Source of the DNA: Methanosarcinales archaeon
Lineage (GTDB): Archaea; Halobacteriota; Methanosarcinia; Methanosarcinales; Methanogasteraceae
Assembly: GCA_030672605.1 (NCBI GenBank)
Contig: DAOVGE010000069.1
Location: forward strand, 1 to 5,583
Length of the DNA: 5,583 nt
Direction: 5' to 3'
Both the position numbers and the translations under genes were made by a program. The notes below the pieces were generated by a model, which was given only the letters and a program-made list of their open reading frames with translations, was not told the origin of the DNA and ran no database searches. The stretch's first letter is position 1, and each line of letters starts with the position of its first letter. Shown piece by piece: positions 1 through 4,547 of this stretch.

Positions 1-386
1 GTCATTCCGGCAACGTATTCAGCGCCAGCCTCGATTCTCCTGGTCGGTGCTGCAACTCTCAAGAACTTCCCGCCGCCAAGAACCGCAACTTCAGTGTCGT
101 CGCCCTTTTCGACCTGAATCAGTTCCTTGACTCGTGCAGCAATCTTGTCTGCCTTTGCTGTTGGATCAATGTCTACTTCACGGCCCGGAATATTCCGGCT
201 CTGTCCGCCATAGCTTGCATTCTTGCATGCCTTCTCAATACCGGCGAGGTTAACAGCTACCGTTCTCTTAACGGTATTAACCATACCCAAAATAGCCGAG
301 TTCTTGAGTGGACTTATACCCTGAAGGTCAACATCGCCCTTCAACTTCTTCCCTCTGTCGTCATAGAGGTCTATTGTATCTGCCAC
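1..386 (-). CDS. mcrB: Methyl-coenzyme M reductase subunit beta, N-terminal part (runs off left edge)
   Basis: Beta subunit of methyl-coenzyme M reductase, the nickel F430 enzyme that forms methane or, in ANME archaea, activates it. Mcr is a soluble (alpha-beta-gamma)2 complex. Reading leftward from GTG at 386-384 the frame stays open for 128 codons to the window edge. It begins MADTIDLYDDRGKKL and contains KRTVAVNLAGIEKAC, YGGQSRNIPGREVDID and VEKGDDTEVAVLGGGKF. The DLYDDRGK opening, the AGIEKA stretch and the LGGGK motif are hallmarks of the McrB N-terminal domain. The full protein is usually about 430-440 residues, so roughly 30 percent is present. The GTG start is chosen because McrB homology begins there and an AGGAGGA site lies 7 nt upstream. 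The gene is divergent from the isf-ahbD unit. The other mcr genes are expected beyond the left edge. The wording of this region matches my memory of ANME-1 McrB, but that assignment is from memory. Confidence 0.95.
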   Translation of the reverse strand, partial: MADTIDLYDDRGKKLKGDVDLQGISPLKNSAILGMVNTVKRTVAVNLAGIEKACKNASYGGQSRNIPGREVDIDPTAKADKIAARVKELIQVEKGDDTEVAVLGGGKFLRVAAPTRRIEAGAEYVAGM

Positions 387-393
387 GTTTGGT

Positions 394-400
394 TCCTCCT
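394..400 (-). promoter_or_regulatory. Ribosome binding site of mcrB
   Basis: On the minus strand this reads AGGAGGA and ends 7 nt before the GTG start at 386. It is a strong Shine-Dalgarno match and it supports the GTG as the real start, since no ATG occurs at the expected N-terminus. A strong site suits a very highly expressed protein such as McrB. Confidence 0.85.
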
Positions 401-445
401 AAATAGTTATCCAAGAAACTCGCTTTCCGGTGCAGCCCATGCCAC

Positions 446-458
446 ACAATTATATGCG
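446..458 (-). promoter_or_regulatory. Alternative TATA-like site upstream of mcrB
   Basis: The minus strand reads CGCATATAATTGT here. If used as a TATA box it would start transcription near 425 and give a leader of about 40 nt. It lacks a clear purine-rich BRE and is weaker than the site at 531-545, so it is offered only as a possible second, proximal mcrB promoter. Confidence 0.25.
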
Positions 459-526
459 TCCTGCCTCACAGACACATGATGGAGTGCGTCGGTTTAAAAT
501 TCCTTGGTGCGCATAACTCACGCCCA

Positions 527-556
527 CATGTTATATAAACTTTTTGTTTATACATG
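527..556. promoter_or_regulatory. Dyad-symmetric element with TATA boxes facing both ways
   Basis: The left arm CATG-TTA-TATAAAC (527-540) and right arm GTTTATA-CATG (546-556) are inverted copies around a TTTTT centre (541-545). Symmetry is broken only by the three extra bases TTA at 531-533. The minus strand carries the mcrB TATA box. The plus strand offers TTTATACA (547-554), which would start a rightward transcript near 575. It may be a bidirectional promoter, a regulator-binding operator, or both. Confidence 0.4.
531..545 (-). promoter_or_regulatory. Probable mcrB promoter (BRE plus TATA box)
   Basis: Read on the minus strand, AAAAAGTTTATATAA forms a purine-rich BRE-like stretch followed by a near-perfect archaeal TATA box (TTTATATA). 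Transcription would start about 25 nt downstream, near 508-512, giving mcrB an untranslated leader of roughly 120 nt. The box lies inside the dyad described at 527-556. Position and match are seen in the sequence; the start site is inferred. Confidence 0.6.
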
Positions 557-604
557 ATTGTTCATTACAGATTCGGTCGGTGATCTACTTGAATCATCTG
601 TTTT

Positions 605-674
605 GCCAGGATCAGGAGGTCGCAGGATAGCGATTTTAATGCACCGGGGTCATGCTACCGAACCTCCACCTGGC
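605..674. other. Long imperfect hairpin in the mcrB-isf intergenic region
   Basis: GCCAGG (605-610) pairs with CCTGGC (669-674). GGAGGT (615-620) pairs with ACCTCC (662-667), and CG (621-622) with CG (659-660) across a one-base bulge. TAGC (628-631) pairs with GCTA (654-657), and ATG (639-641) can pair with CAT (651-653). The result is a stem of 18 pairs plus 3 inner ones, interrupted by small asymmetric internal loops, in about 70 nt. No T-run follows on either strand, so it is not a typical terminator. No tRNA T-arm or anticodon arm fits. It could be a small RNA or a leader structure made from the rightward TATA at 547-554, a protein-binding site, or the remnant of a short inverted element. 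Confidence 0.45.
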
Positions 675-704
675 AGTCTTCGCGCATGTCAACACAATAC
701 AATA

Positions 705-715
705 ATAGCCGCTAT
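705..715. repeat. Short perfect palindrome
   Basis: ATAGC and GCTAT flank a single C, giving an 11-bp dyad about 80 nt upstream of the isf TATA box. It has the size of a half-turn operator site, but dyads this short also occur by chance. Confidence 0.2.
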
Positions 716-737
716 AATGCCATTCTGACATATATGG

Positions 738-759
738 CAGGGAACTCCCTGAATAGTTC
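738..759. repeat. Two overlapping, mutually exclusive small hairpins
   Basis: CAGGG (738-742) can pair with CCCTG (747-751) across a 4-nt loop. GAACT (742-746) can instead pair with AGTTC (755-759) across an 8-nt loop. The two share bases, so only one can form at a time. The element lies upstream of the isf TATA box, hence outside the predicted isf transcript, but it would lie inside any longer rightward transcript from the 527-556 element. Confidence 0.25.
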
Positions 760-788
760 ACGATGCTATCAATGCCTATCCCCCGAGC

Positions 789-800
789 AAATATAATATA
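789..800 (+). promoter_or_regulatory. Probable promoter (TATA box) of the isf-ahbD unit
   Basis: AAATATAATATA is the best TATA-like run upstream of isf. Transcription would begin about 25 nt downstream, near 818-824, leaving a leader of about 30 nt that contains the ribosome binding site. There is no strong BRE just before it (GAGCAA), so promoter strength is uncertain. Confidence 0.5.
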
Positions 801-818
801 TCCATACCTCTATTGTAG

Positions 819-842
819 ATGTGCAGATGCGCAGGTATGCAG
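819..842 (+). repeat. Three imperfect 8-bp tandem units in the isf leader
   Basis: ATGTGCAG, ATGCGCAG and GTATGCAG follow one another directly, and the last overlaps the start of the Shine-Dalgarno sequence. They sit at the predicted transcription start. The run could be simple slippage or a short regulatory direct repeat. Confidence 0.35.
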
Positions 843-847
843 GTGAT
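841..847 (+). promoter_or_regulatory. Ribosome binding site that fixes the isf start
   Basis: AGGTGAT is fully complementary to the ATCACCT core near the 3' end of archaeal 16S rRNA and lies 3 nt before ATG 851. This favours 851 over the in-frame GTG at 821. The same sequence with the same spacing precedes the partial gene at 5566. Confidence 0.8.
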
Positions 848-850
848 ATT

Positions 851-1414
851 ATGAAGATCGCAGGAATATCGGGAAGTCCGAGAAAGAACGAGAATAGTGA
901 ACAACTGATCAACACAGCGCTTAATATTGCGGAGGATCGAAACTTTGAGGTGGACCGAATTTTTCTCTCGGAGCAGACCGTTTCTCCATGTACGGCATGT
1001 TACGCGTGTAGTGGTGCAAAACGGTGTGCGATCGAAGACGATATGATCCGGATATACCCACGGCTCGAAAGTGCGGATGCGATTCTCGTCGCGTCACCAG
1101 TCTACTTCGGGTGCATGACCGCCCAACTGAAGGCGCTCTTCGATAGAACACTCCTGCTCCGAAAGCAGGGGATGCTGCTCTCAAACAAGATCGGGGGTGC
1201 GATAGCCGTAGGGGGCTCACGCAACGGCGGGCAGGAGAAGACGGTGCAGGCAATCCACGACTGGATGCACATACACGGGATGATTGTGGTCGGCGACAAC
1301 AGCCATTTCGGTGGAATCGTGTACGCGCCGGCAGAGTCCGACATTGTCGGGATGCAGACCGTCGTGGATACGATGGGCAAGATATGCGATCTGCTCGAGA
1401 TGATCAAACGATAA
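851..1414 (+). CDS. isf: Isf-type iron-sulfur flavoprotein (flavodoxin-like FMN reductase family)
   Basis: A 187-residue cytoplasmic electron carrier with a flavodoxin-like fold that binds FMN and one 4Fe-4S cluster. It opens with MKIAGISGSPRKNENSEQL, where the GSPRKNxNS loop (residues 8-16) is the FMN phosphate-binding signature. Four cysteines at 47, 50, 53 and 59 (CTACYACSGAKRC) form the compact CX2CX2CX5C motif that holds the cluster in Methanosarcina Isf. Later come SPVYFG and IGGAIAVGGSRNGGQE, typical of the family. Length fits the roughly 190 residues of known Isf proteins. Characterised Isf accepts electrons from ferredoxin and has been linked to oxygen or peroxide defence; the partner here is unknown. 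The start at 851 is set by the AGGTGAT site and the family's usual N-terminus. A start at GTG 821 would add ten residues unlike the family. ahbD follows after 2 nt, implying co-transcription and translational coupling. Confidence 0.88.
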   Translation: MKIAGISGSPRKNENSEQLINTALNIAEDRNFEVDRIFLSEQTVSPCTACYACSGAKRCAIEDDMIRIYPRLESADAILVASPVYFGCMTAQLKALFDRTLLLRKQGMLLSNKIGGAIAVGGSRNGGQEKTVQAIHDWMHIHGMIVVGDNSHFGGIVYAPAESDIVGMQTVVDTMGKICDLLEMIKR

Positions 1415-1416
1415 CC

Positions 1417-2487
1417 ATGGCAACAAAGGCAAATGAGACGAAAGCGATAAAACCGCGCCTGATCGCATGGGAGATCACCGGGGCATGCAATCTCCGATGC
1501 AAGCACTGCCGCGGCTCATCTACAGAGATTCCTGATCCGGATGAATTGTCTACTACTGAAGCGTTCCACCTGATCGACGAGATCGTGGACTTTGCGAGCC
1601 CGATTCTCATCTTGAGCGGTGGAGAGCCACTGATGCGCGACGATGTGTACGAAATAGCGAGATACGGCGTCGATTGTGGGCTCCGGGTCGTGCTCGCAAC
1701 CAACGGAACACCTGTTACAGGGGATGTTGCAGAGCGGCTGAAGACTGCCGGCATATCCCGGATCAGCGTGAGTATCGATGGTTCTGACGCGGAGACTCAT
1801 GACGCGTTTCGCGGGGTTTCGGGTGCATTCGATGGTGCGATGCGCGGAATATCCGAGATTCTGAAGGCTGGTATCAGTCTGCAGATCAATACCACGATAT
1901 CAAAGAGGAACATCGACCAGATCCCGAAAATTCTCGATCTGAGCACAGATCTCGGTGCCGATGCGCTGCACATATTCCTGCTCGTTCCGACCGGGCGGGG
2001 GCAGGAGGAGGACGAGATTCCCCCGATCGAGTACGAACGGATTCTGAACTGGTTCTATGACCAGCGGGACAAGGTCGGGCTTCAGTTGAAGGCGACGTGT
2101 GCCCCCCACTACTTTAGAATCATGCGTGAGCGTGCAAAGGAGGAAGGAACCACGGTCAGTGTCGAGACTCACGGCTTTGAGGCGATGACAAAAGGCTGTC
2201 TCGGCGGAACCGGTTTCTGTTTCATCTCACGAACCGGCGGAGTCTATCCGTGCGGGTATCTGCCTGTTCTCGCAGGAAACATCCGGGAGGCAGGATTCAA
2301 GGATATCTGGGATCATGCGAAGGTCTTTACAGATCTGCGTGACGCGGACAAACTGAAAGGTAAGTGCGGCATCTGCGAGTACAAGAGGGTCTGCGGCGGC
2401 TGCCGTGCACGCGCTTATGCTGCAACCGGGGATTATCTTGCCGAAGAGCCGTACTGCGTGTACCAGCCGCGGAAGGCAAGGGTTTAG
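1417..2487 (+). CDS. ahbD: Radical SAM heme b synthase AhbD (SPASM type)
   Basis: A 356-residue radical SAM enzyme that probably carries out the last step of the siroheme-dependent heme pathway: oxidative decarboxylation of two propionates of Fe-coproporphyrin III to vinyl groups, giving heme b. The radical SAM cluster motif is C24-x3-C28-x2-C31 (CNLRCKHC), followed by SGGEP (67-71), SISIDG-type VSIDG (118-122) and HDAFRGVSGAF (128-138). The segments HIFLLVPTGRG (185-195), LKATCAPHYFRIM (224-236) and KGCLGGTGFCF (259-269) match my memory of AhbD and not AhbC, whose N-terminus is different. The C-terminal SPASM-like region has cysteines 261, 268, 279, 317, 320, 326, 329 and 347, enough for auxiliary 4Fe-4S binding. 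ATG 1417 is preferred because it sits 2 nt after the isf stop and close before the conserved domain. An in-frame ATG at 1384 would overlap isf by 31 nt. ANME archaea use many heme proteins, which fits. Confidence 0.85.
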   Translation: MATKANETKAIKPRLIAWEITGACNLRCKHCRGSSTEIPDPDELSTTEAFHLIDEIVDFASPILILSGGEPLMRDDVYEIARYGVDCGLRVVLATNGTPVTGDVAERLKTAGISRISVSIDGSDAETHDAFRGVSGAFDGAMRGISEILKAGISLQINTTISKRNIDQIPKILDLSTDLGADALHIFLLVPTGRGQEEDEIPPIEYERILNWFYDQRDKVGLQLKATCAPHYFRIMRERAKEEGTTVSVETHGFEAMTKGCLGGTGFCFISRTGGVYPCGYLPVLAGNIREAGFKDIWDHAKVFTDLRDADKLKGKCGICEYKRVCGGCRARAYAATGDYLAEEPYCVYQPRKARV

Positions 2488-2499
2488 TGGAGTTACCGT

Positions 2500-2505
2500 G
2501 GAGGG
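2500..2505 (+). promoter_or_regulatory. Ribosome binding site of the 100-residue ORF
   Basis: GGAGGG ends 5 nt before ATG 2511 and supports both the reality of this small gene and its start. No TATA box is evident in the 23-nt gap after ahbD, so read-through from the isf promoter is the likely source of transcript. Confidence 0.6.
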
Positions 2506-2510
2506 ATTGA

Positions 2511-2813
2511 ATGTTTACCAGGAAGCGTAAATCGGTACAACCGATGAACTTGTTACTTGCGTGTTATAGCCCTGATCAATGGCAGGAACTCTTAGCCACA
2601 GCAGATGATTCGGAAAATTTGGAATTAACATGGTCGGAATGGCGGAAGAACGCAGATATGTTGATTGATGGATTGAAGTCCGAAGGGCGCGATGTAACAG
2701 AAGTGTTGATAGATATCAACGATCTCAATCACTATTGCCGGATGCACGACCTGCCAAACAATGCCGAGACTCGATCTAAGTATGTTCTCCTGATACACGG
2801 AGAGTTAATATAG
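2511..2813 (+). CDS. Hypothetical 100-residue protein
   Basis: I do not recognise this protein. It is a small soluble protein with no signal peptide or membrane segment. After a basic N-terminus (MFTRKRKS) it has a hydrophobic stretch NLLLACYSPDQW (13-24), an acidic helix-like part around 25-58 with two close tryptophans (W41, W44), and a second probable strand VLIDINDL (65-72) leading to a conserved-looking HYCRMHDLPNNAETRSKYV (74-92). The pattern suggests a compact alpha/beta domain. It lies 23 nt after ahbD with its own good ribosome binding site, and 74 nt before a nucleotidyltransferase of the antitoxin type. Its codons look more AT-rich than the flanking genes: 26 of 60 bases are G or C in 2521-2580, against 34 of 60 in 1621-1680 of ahbD. 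A second possible start is Met12. A link to the neighbouring MNT gene is conceivable but unproven. Confidence 0.65.
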   Translation: MFTRKRKSVQPMNLLLACYSPDQWQELLATADDSENLELTWSEWRKNADMLIDGLKSEGRDVTEVLIDINDLNHYCRMHDLPNNAETRSKYVLLIHGELI

Positions 2814-2887
2814 TTCGGGCTTGGATAGTGCCGGAATCAGCTTCGACAAAAATCGGAACGAGACTGCAACTGGAGATGAGACTGTAC

Positions 2888-3154
2888 ATGATATCGGAAA
2901 AATACAAAGCAGCTATATTAAAGTATGCAAAGAAGTATGATGTCGGTACAGTGATCCTATTCGGTTCCTGTCTCTATTGCGACGACCCTAACGATATCGA
3001 CATCGGTACAAAGGGGATCGATCCGGAAAATTTCTTTAAATTTTATGGGGAGTTACTACTCGAGATCCCGGAGCGCATAGATATAGTCAATCTGGATAGA
3101 GACAATCTATTCAACAGATTGGTTGAGAAAGAGGGGATGAAATTATATGGCTAA
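2888..3154 (+). CDS. Minimal nucleotidyltransferase (MNT family, antitoxin-like)
   Basis: An 88-residue single-domain nucleotidyltransferase of the DNA polymerase beta superfamily. The active-site signature is LFGSCLYCDDPNDIDIG (24-40): the GS turn at 26-27 and acidic residues D36 and D38, with D65 in ERIDIVNL (62-69) as the probable third metal ligand. The spacer between GS and DxD is 8 residues, slightly short, but the strand and loop pattern is normal. GIDPENFFKFYGELL (43-57) and LVEKEGMKLYG (78-88) are typical of MNT proteins paired with HEPN toxins, where the MNT partner neutralises the toxin by transferring nucleotides to it. ATG 2888 is chosen because the family starts just before the first helix (ISEKYKAAILKYAKKY) and a GGAGATGA-like site lies upstream. 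ATG 2876 and GTG 2828 are in-frame alternatives. An ATG overlapping its end by 8 nt opens a probable partner gene that is not intact. Confidence 0.78.
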   Translation: MISEKYKAAILKYAKKYDVGTVILFGSCLYCDDPNDIDIGTKGIDPENFFKFYGELLLEIPERIDIVNLDRDNLFNRLVEKEGMKLYG

Positions 3155-3314
3155 CTCGAGAGACTTTGTATTATCTTCTAAAATGGGTTCGGAAAACCAC
3201 AGAGAAAACAGAGAAAACAGAGGACACAGAGAAAACAGCAACTCTCTGTGCCCTCCGCGTTCTCTGTGGTTAATCTTCTTTGCCATAACCCATATCATAC
3301 CCCAAAGGAATTAA
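3147..3314 (+). pseudogene. Probable remnant of an MNT partner gene (HEPN-like position), disrupted by a repeat
   Basis: ATG 3147 lies inside the last codons of the MNT gene, the tight overlap usual for MNT-HEPN pairs, and opens MANSRDFVLSSKMG. From residue 17 the frame enters the 9-bp repeat element and reads HRENRENRGHREN, then LCPPRSLW, and stops at 3312-3314 after 55 residues. The last three-quarters is thus translated repeat and intergenic DNA, while a HEPN toxin would be about 100-140 residues. Nothing resembling the missing part is seen after the repeat. The simplest reading is that a real partner gene was cut off by insertion or deletion. It is also possible that no partner ever existed and the ATG is incidental, since only about 14 residues remain to judge. 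Confidence 0.35.
3183..3293. repeat. 9-bp-phased inverted-repeat element (CACAGAG type)
   Basis: From 3199 the sequence runs in 9-bp units: ACAGAGAAA, ACAGAGAAA, ACAGAGGAC, ACAGAGAAA, then ACAGCAACT. The right half, read on the minus strand, shows the same phase (ACAGAGAAC, GCGGAGGGC, ACAGAGAGT). AACCACAGAGAA (3195-3206) and TTCTCTGTGGTT (3260-3271) are a perfect 12-bp inverted repeat. CACAGAG (3225-3231) and CTCTGTG (3244-3250) form an inner one, extended by GAGG and CCTC. ATGGGTT (3183-3189) and AACCCAT (3287-3293) add an outer 7-bp arm. From memory, similar CACAGAG-rich palindromes are dispersed in many bacterial and archaeal genomes and give rise to spurious predicted proteins. It contains no transposase gene, and I see no target-site duplication. 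Confidence 0.8.
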
Positions 3315-3318
3315 AAAG
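3309..3318 (+). promoter_or_regulatory. Possible argG promoter (TATA-like)
   Basis: AATTAAAAAG, preceded by purine-rich CAAAGG as a possible BRE, lies at the right distance to start transcription near 3338 and give argG a leader of about 24 nt. The match to the archaeal TATA consensus is moderate. It lies just outside the repeat element, so argG expression should not depend on read-through from ahbD. Confidence 0.4.
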
Positions 3319-3349
3319 TCACTAATTTGAAAACCATCAACCGATGATC

Positions 3350-3355
3350 GAGGAT
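3350..3355 (+). promoter_or_regulatory. Ribosome binding site that fixes the argG start
   Basis: GAGGAT lies 6 nt before ATG 3362. It falls inside the frame extension that begins at ATG 3344, which argues for initiation at 3362. Confidence 0.6.
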
Positions 3356-3361
3356 ATAATT

Positions 3362-4537
3362 ATGAAAACAGTAGTACTCGCATATTCCGGCGGACTGGAC
3401 ACGTCCGTTGCAATCCCGCTCTTAAGAGAGCGGTACGATTACGACCGCGTGATCACGGTCGTTGCCGATGTCGGGCAGCCCGATTCCGAGATCACCGATG
3501 CAACGAAACGTGCAGAAGCCCTCGCTGATGGGCATCACACACTCGATCTGAAGGATGAGTTCGTGAAGGATTACATATTCCCGTCGATTAAGGCGAACGG
3601 GCTCTACGAGGGCTATGTGCTCGGAACAGCGCTCGCCAGACCGCTCATTGCAAAGAAGATCGTCGAGATCGCAGAATCCGAGAATGCGCAGGCACTTGCG
3701 CATGGCTGCACAGGAAAGGGCAACGATCAGCTCAGATTAGATGCGATATTCCGGGCAGAAGACTTCGATCTCGTCGCGCCGATGCGTGATCTGAATCTGA
3801 CCAGGGAATGGGAGATCGATTATGCACTTCAGCACAACATACCGACCACGGTTACGAAGGAGAAGATCTGGAGCGTGGACGAGAATATCTGGAGCAGAAG
3901 CATCGAGGGCGGAGAACTGGAGGATCCGTACGTAATCCCACCCGAAGAGATCTATGAATGGACAAAATCTCCTGAGAATGCACCGGAACCAGAAGTAATC
4001 GAATTATCGTTTGAGGGCGGTGTTCCTGTCGCATTGAACGGAGCAGCGATGGACGGCGTCCCCCTGATTAACAGGCTCAACGCAATCGGCGGTGTGCATG
4101 GGATTGGGCGAGCAGACAATATCGAGGATCGGGTGCTGGGACTGAAGGCGAGAGAGATATATGAGCATCCCGCTGCGACGATACTCCTGAATGCACACCG
4201 GGATCTCGAAATGCTCGCCTTAACAAGGAATGAGCTAAGGTTCAAGGCGATGGTGGATGCCGCGTGGGCAGAACTTGCGTACATGGGTCTTGTGGACGAG
4301 CCGCTCTACGCAGATCTCTGCGCGTTCATCGACGAGACACAGAAGCGGGTCACAGGGGCTGTGAAGGTGCGGCTGCATGCGGGCTCTGCGACCGTTGTTG
4401 CAAGAAAGTCCGATTTCGCGCTCTATTCCGAAGAACTGGTCTCGTTTGGAGAATCCTCGCTTGATCAGAGGGATTCCGAAGGATTTTCAAAATATCATGG
4501 ATTCCAGGCACGGTTGGTACGAAAAGCAATGAAATAA
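3362..4537 (+). CDS. argG: Argininosuccinate synthase
   Basis: A 391-residue cytoplasmic enzyme that joins citrulline and aspartate with ATP to give argininosuccinate, the penultimate step of arginine synthesis. The N-terminal PP-loop for ATP is AYSGGLDTSV (7-16). Further family motifs are ADVGQP (35-40), GTALARPLIAK (88-98), AHGCTGKGNDQLRLD (113-127), which binds citrulline and aspartate, and WSVDENIWSRSIEGGELEDP (170-189). The multimerisation C-terminus is present and the protein ends normally, so the gene is complete at the usual length of 390-400 residues. ATG 3362 gives the standard MKTVVLAYSGG start; ATG 3344 would add six atypical residues and bury the ribosome binding site. The potassium channel gene follows after 10 nt, implying an operon. 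Base composition is like that of ahbD (34 of 60 G or C in 4021-4080) and unlike the accessory patch just upstream. argH is not in the window. Confidence 0.97.
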   Translation: MKTVVLAYSGGLDTSVAIPLLRERYDYDRVITVVADVGQPDSEITDATKRAEALADGHHTLDLKDEFVKDYIFPSIKANGLYEGYVLGTALARPLIAKKIVEIAESENAQALAHGCTGKGNDQLRLDAIFRAEDFDLVAPMRDLNLTREWEIDYALQHNIPTTVTKEKIWSVDENIWSRSIEGGELEDPYVIPPEEIYEWTKSPENAPEPEVIELSFEGGVPVALNGAAMDGVPLINRLNAIGGVHGIGRADNIEDRVLGLKAREIYEHPAATILLNAHRDLEMLALTRNELRFKAMVDAAWAELAYMGLVDEPLYADLCAFIDETQKRVTGAVKVRLHAGSATVVARKSDFALYSEELVSFGESSLDQRDSEGFSKYHGFQARLVRKAMK

Positions 4538-4547
4538 CACGGTGGTC

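Noticed and set aside
605..674. Possible tRNA or H/ACA guide RNA in the intergenic hairpin
   Set aside because: The ends pair like an acceptor stem, but there is no T-arm with GGTTC-type loop, no anticodon arm in place, and no ACA box right after the stem on the plus strand. The internal loops are too small for a pseudouridylation pocket.
676..690. Rho-independent style terminator after the 605-674 hairpin
   Set aside because: The bases following the stem are mixed (AGTCTTCGCG), with no T-run on this side. On the other strand the stem is followed by AAAACAG, also without T-run.
639..728. Short plus-strand reading frame of about 29 codons beginning MHRGHATEPPPG
   Set aside because: It lies inside the hairpin and has no ribosome binding site at a usable distance (AGGAGGT is 18 nt away). 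Its residue pattern shows no sign of a protein.
821..850. GTG 821 as the start of the iron-sulfur flavoprotein
   Set aside because: It would add ten residues not seen in the family and bypass the AGGTGAT site directly before ATG 851. The predicted transcript starts at about this position.
921..1800. Open frames on the minus strand opposite isf and ahbD
   Set aside because: They are shadows of the GC-rich plus-strand genes, rich in Arg, Ser and Pro, with no motifs and no ribosome binding sites that outweigh the conserved genes on the other strand.
3195..3271. CRISPR array, because of the regular short direct repeats
   Set aside because: The period is only 9 bp with no spacers, and the whole is an inverted repeat. 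It is a phased palindromic repeat and not a CRISPR.
4264..4464. Arg- and Cys-rich 66-codon frame inside argG on the plus strand
   Set aside because: It overlaps the conserved argG frame entirely and shows no family features or initiation signal.
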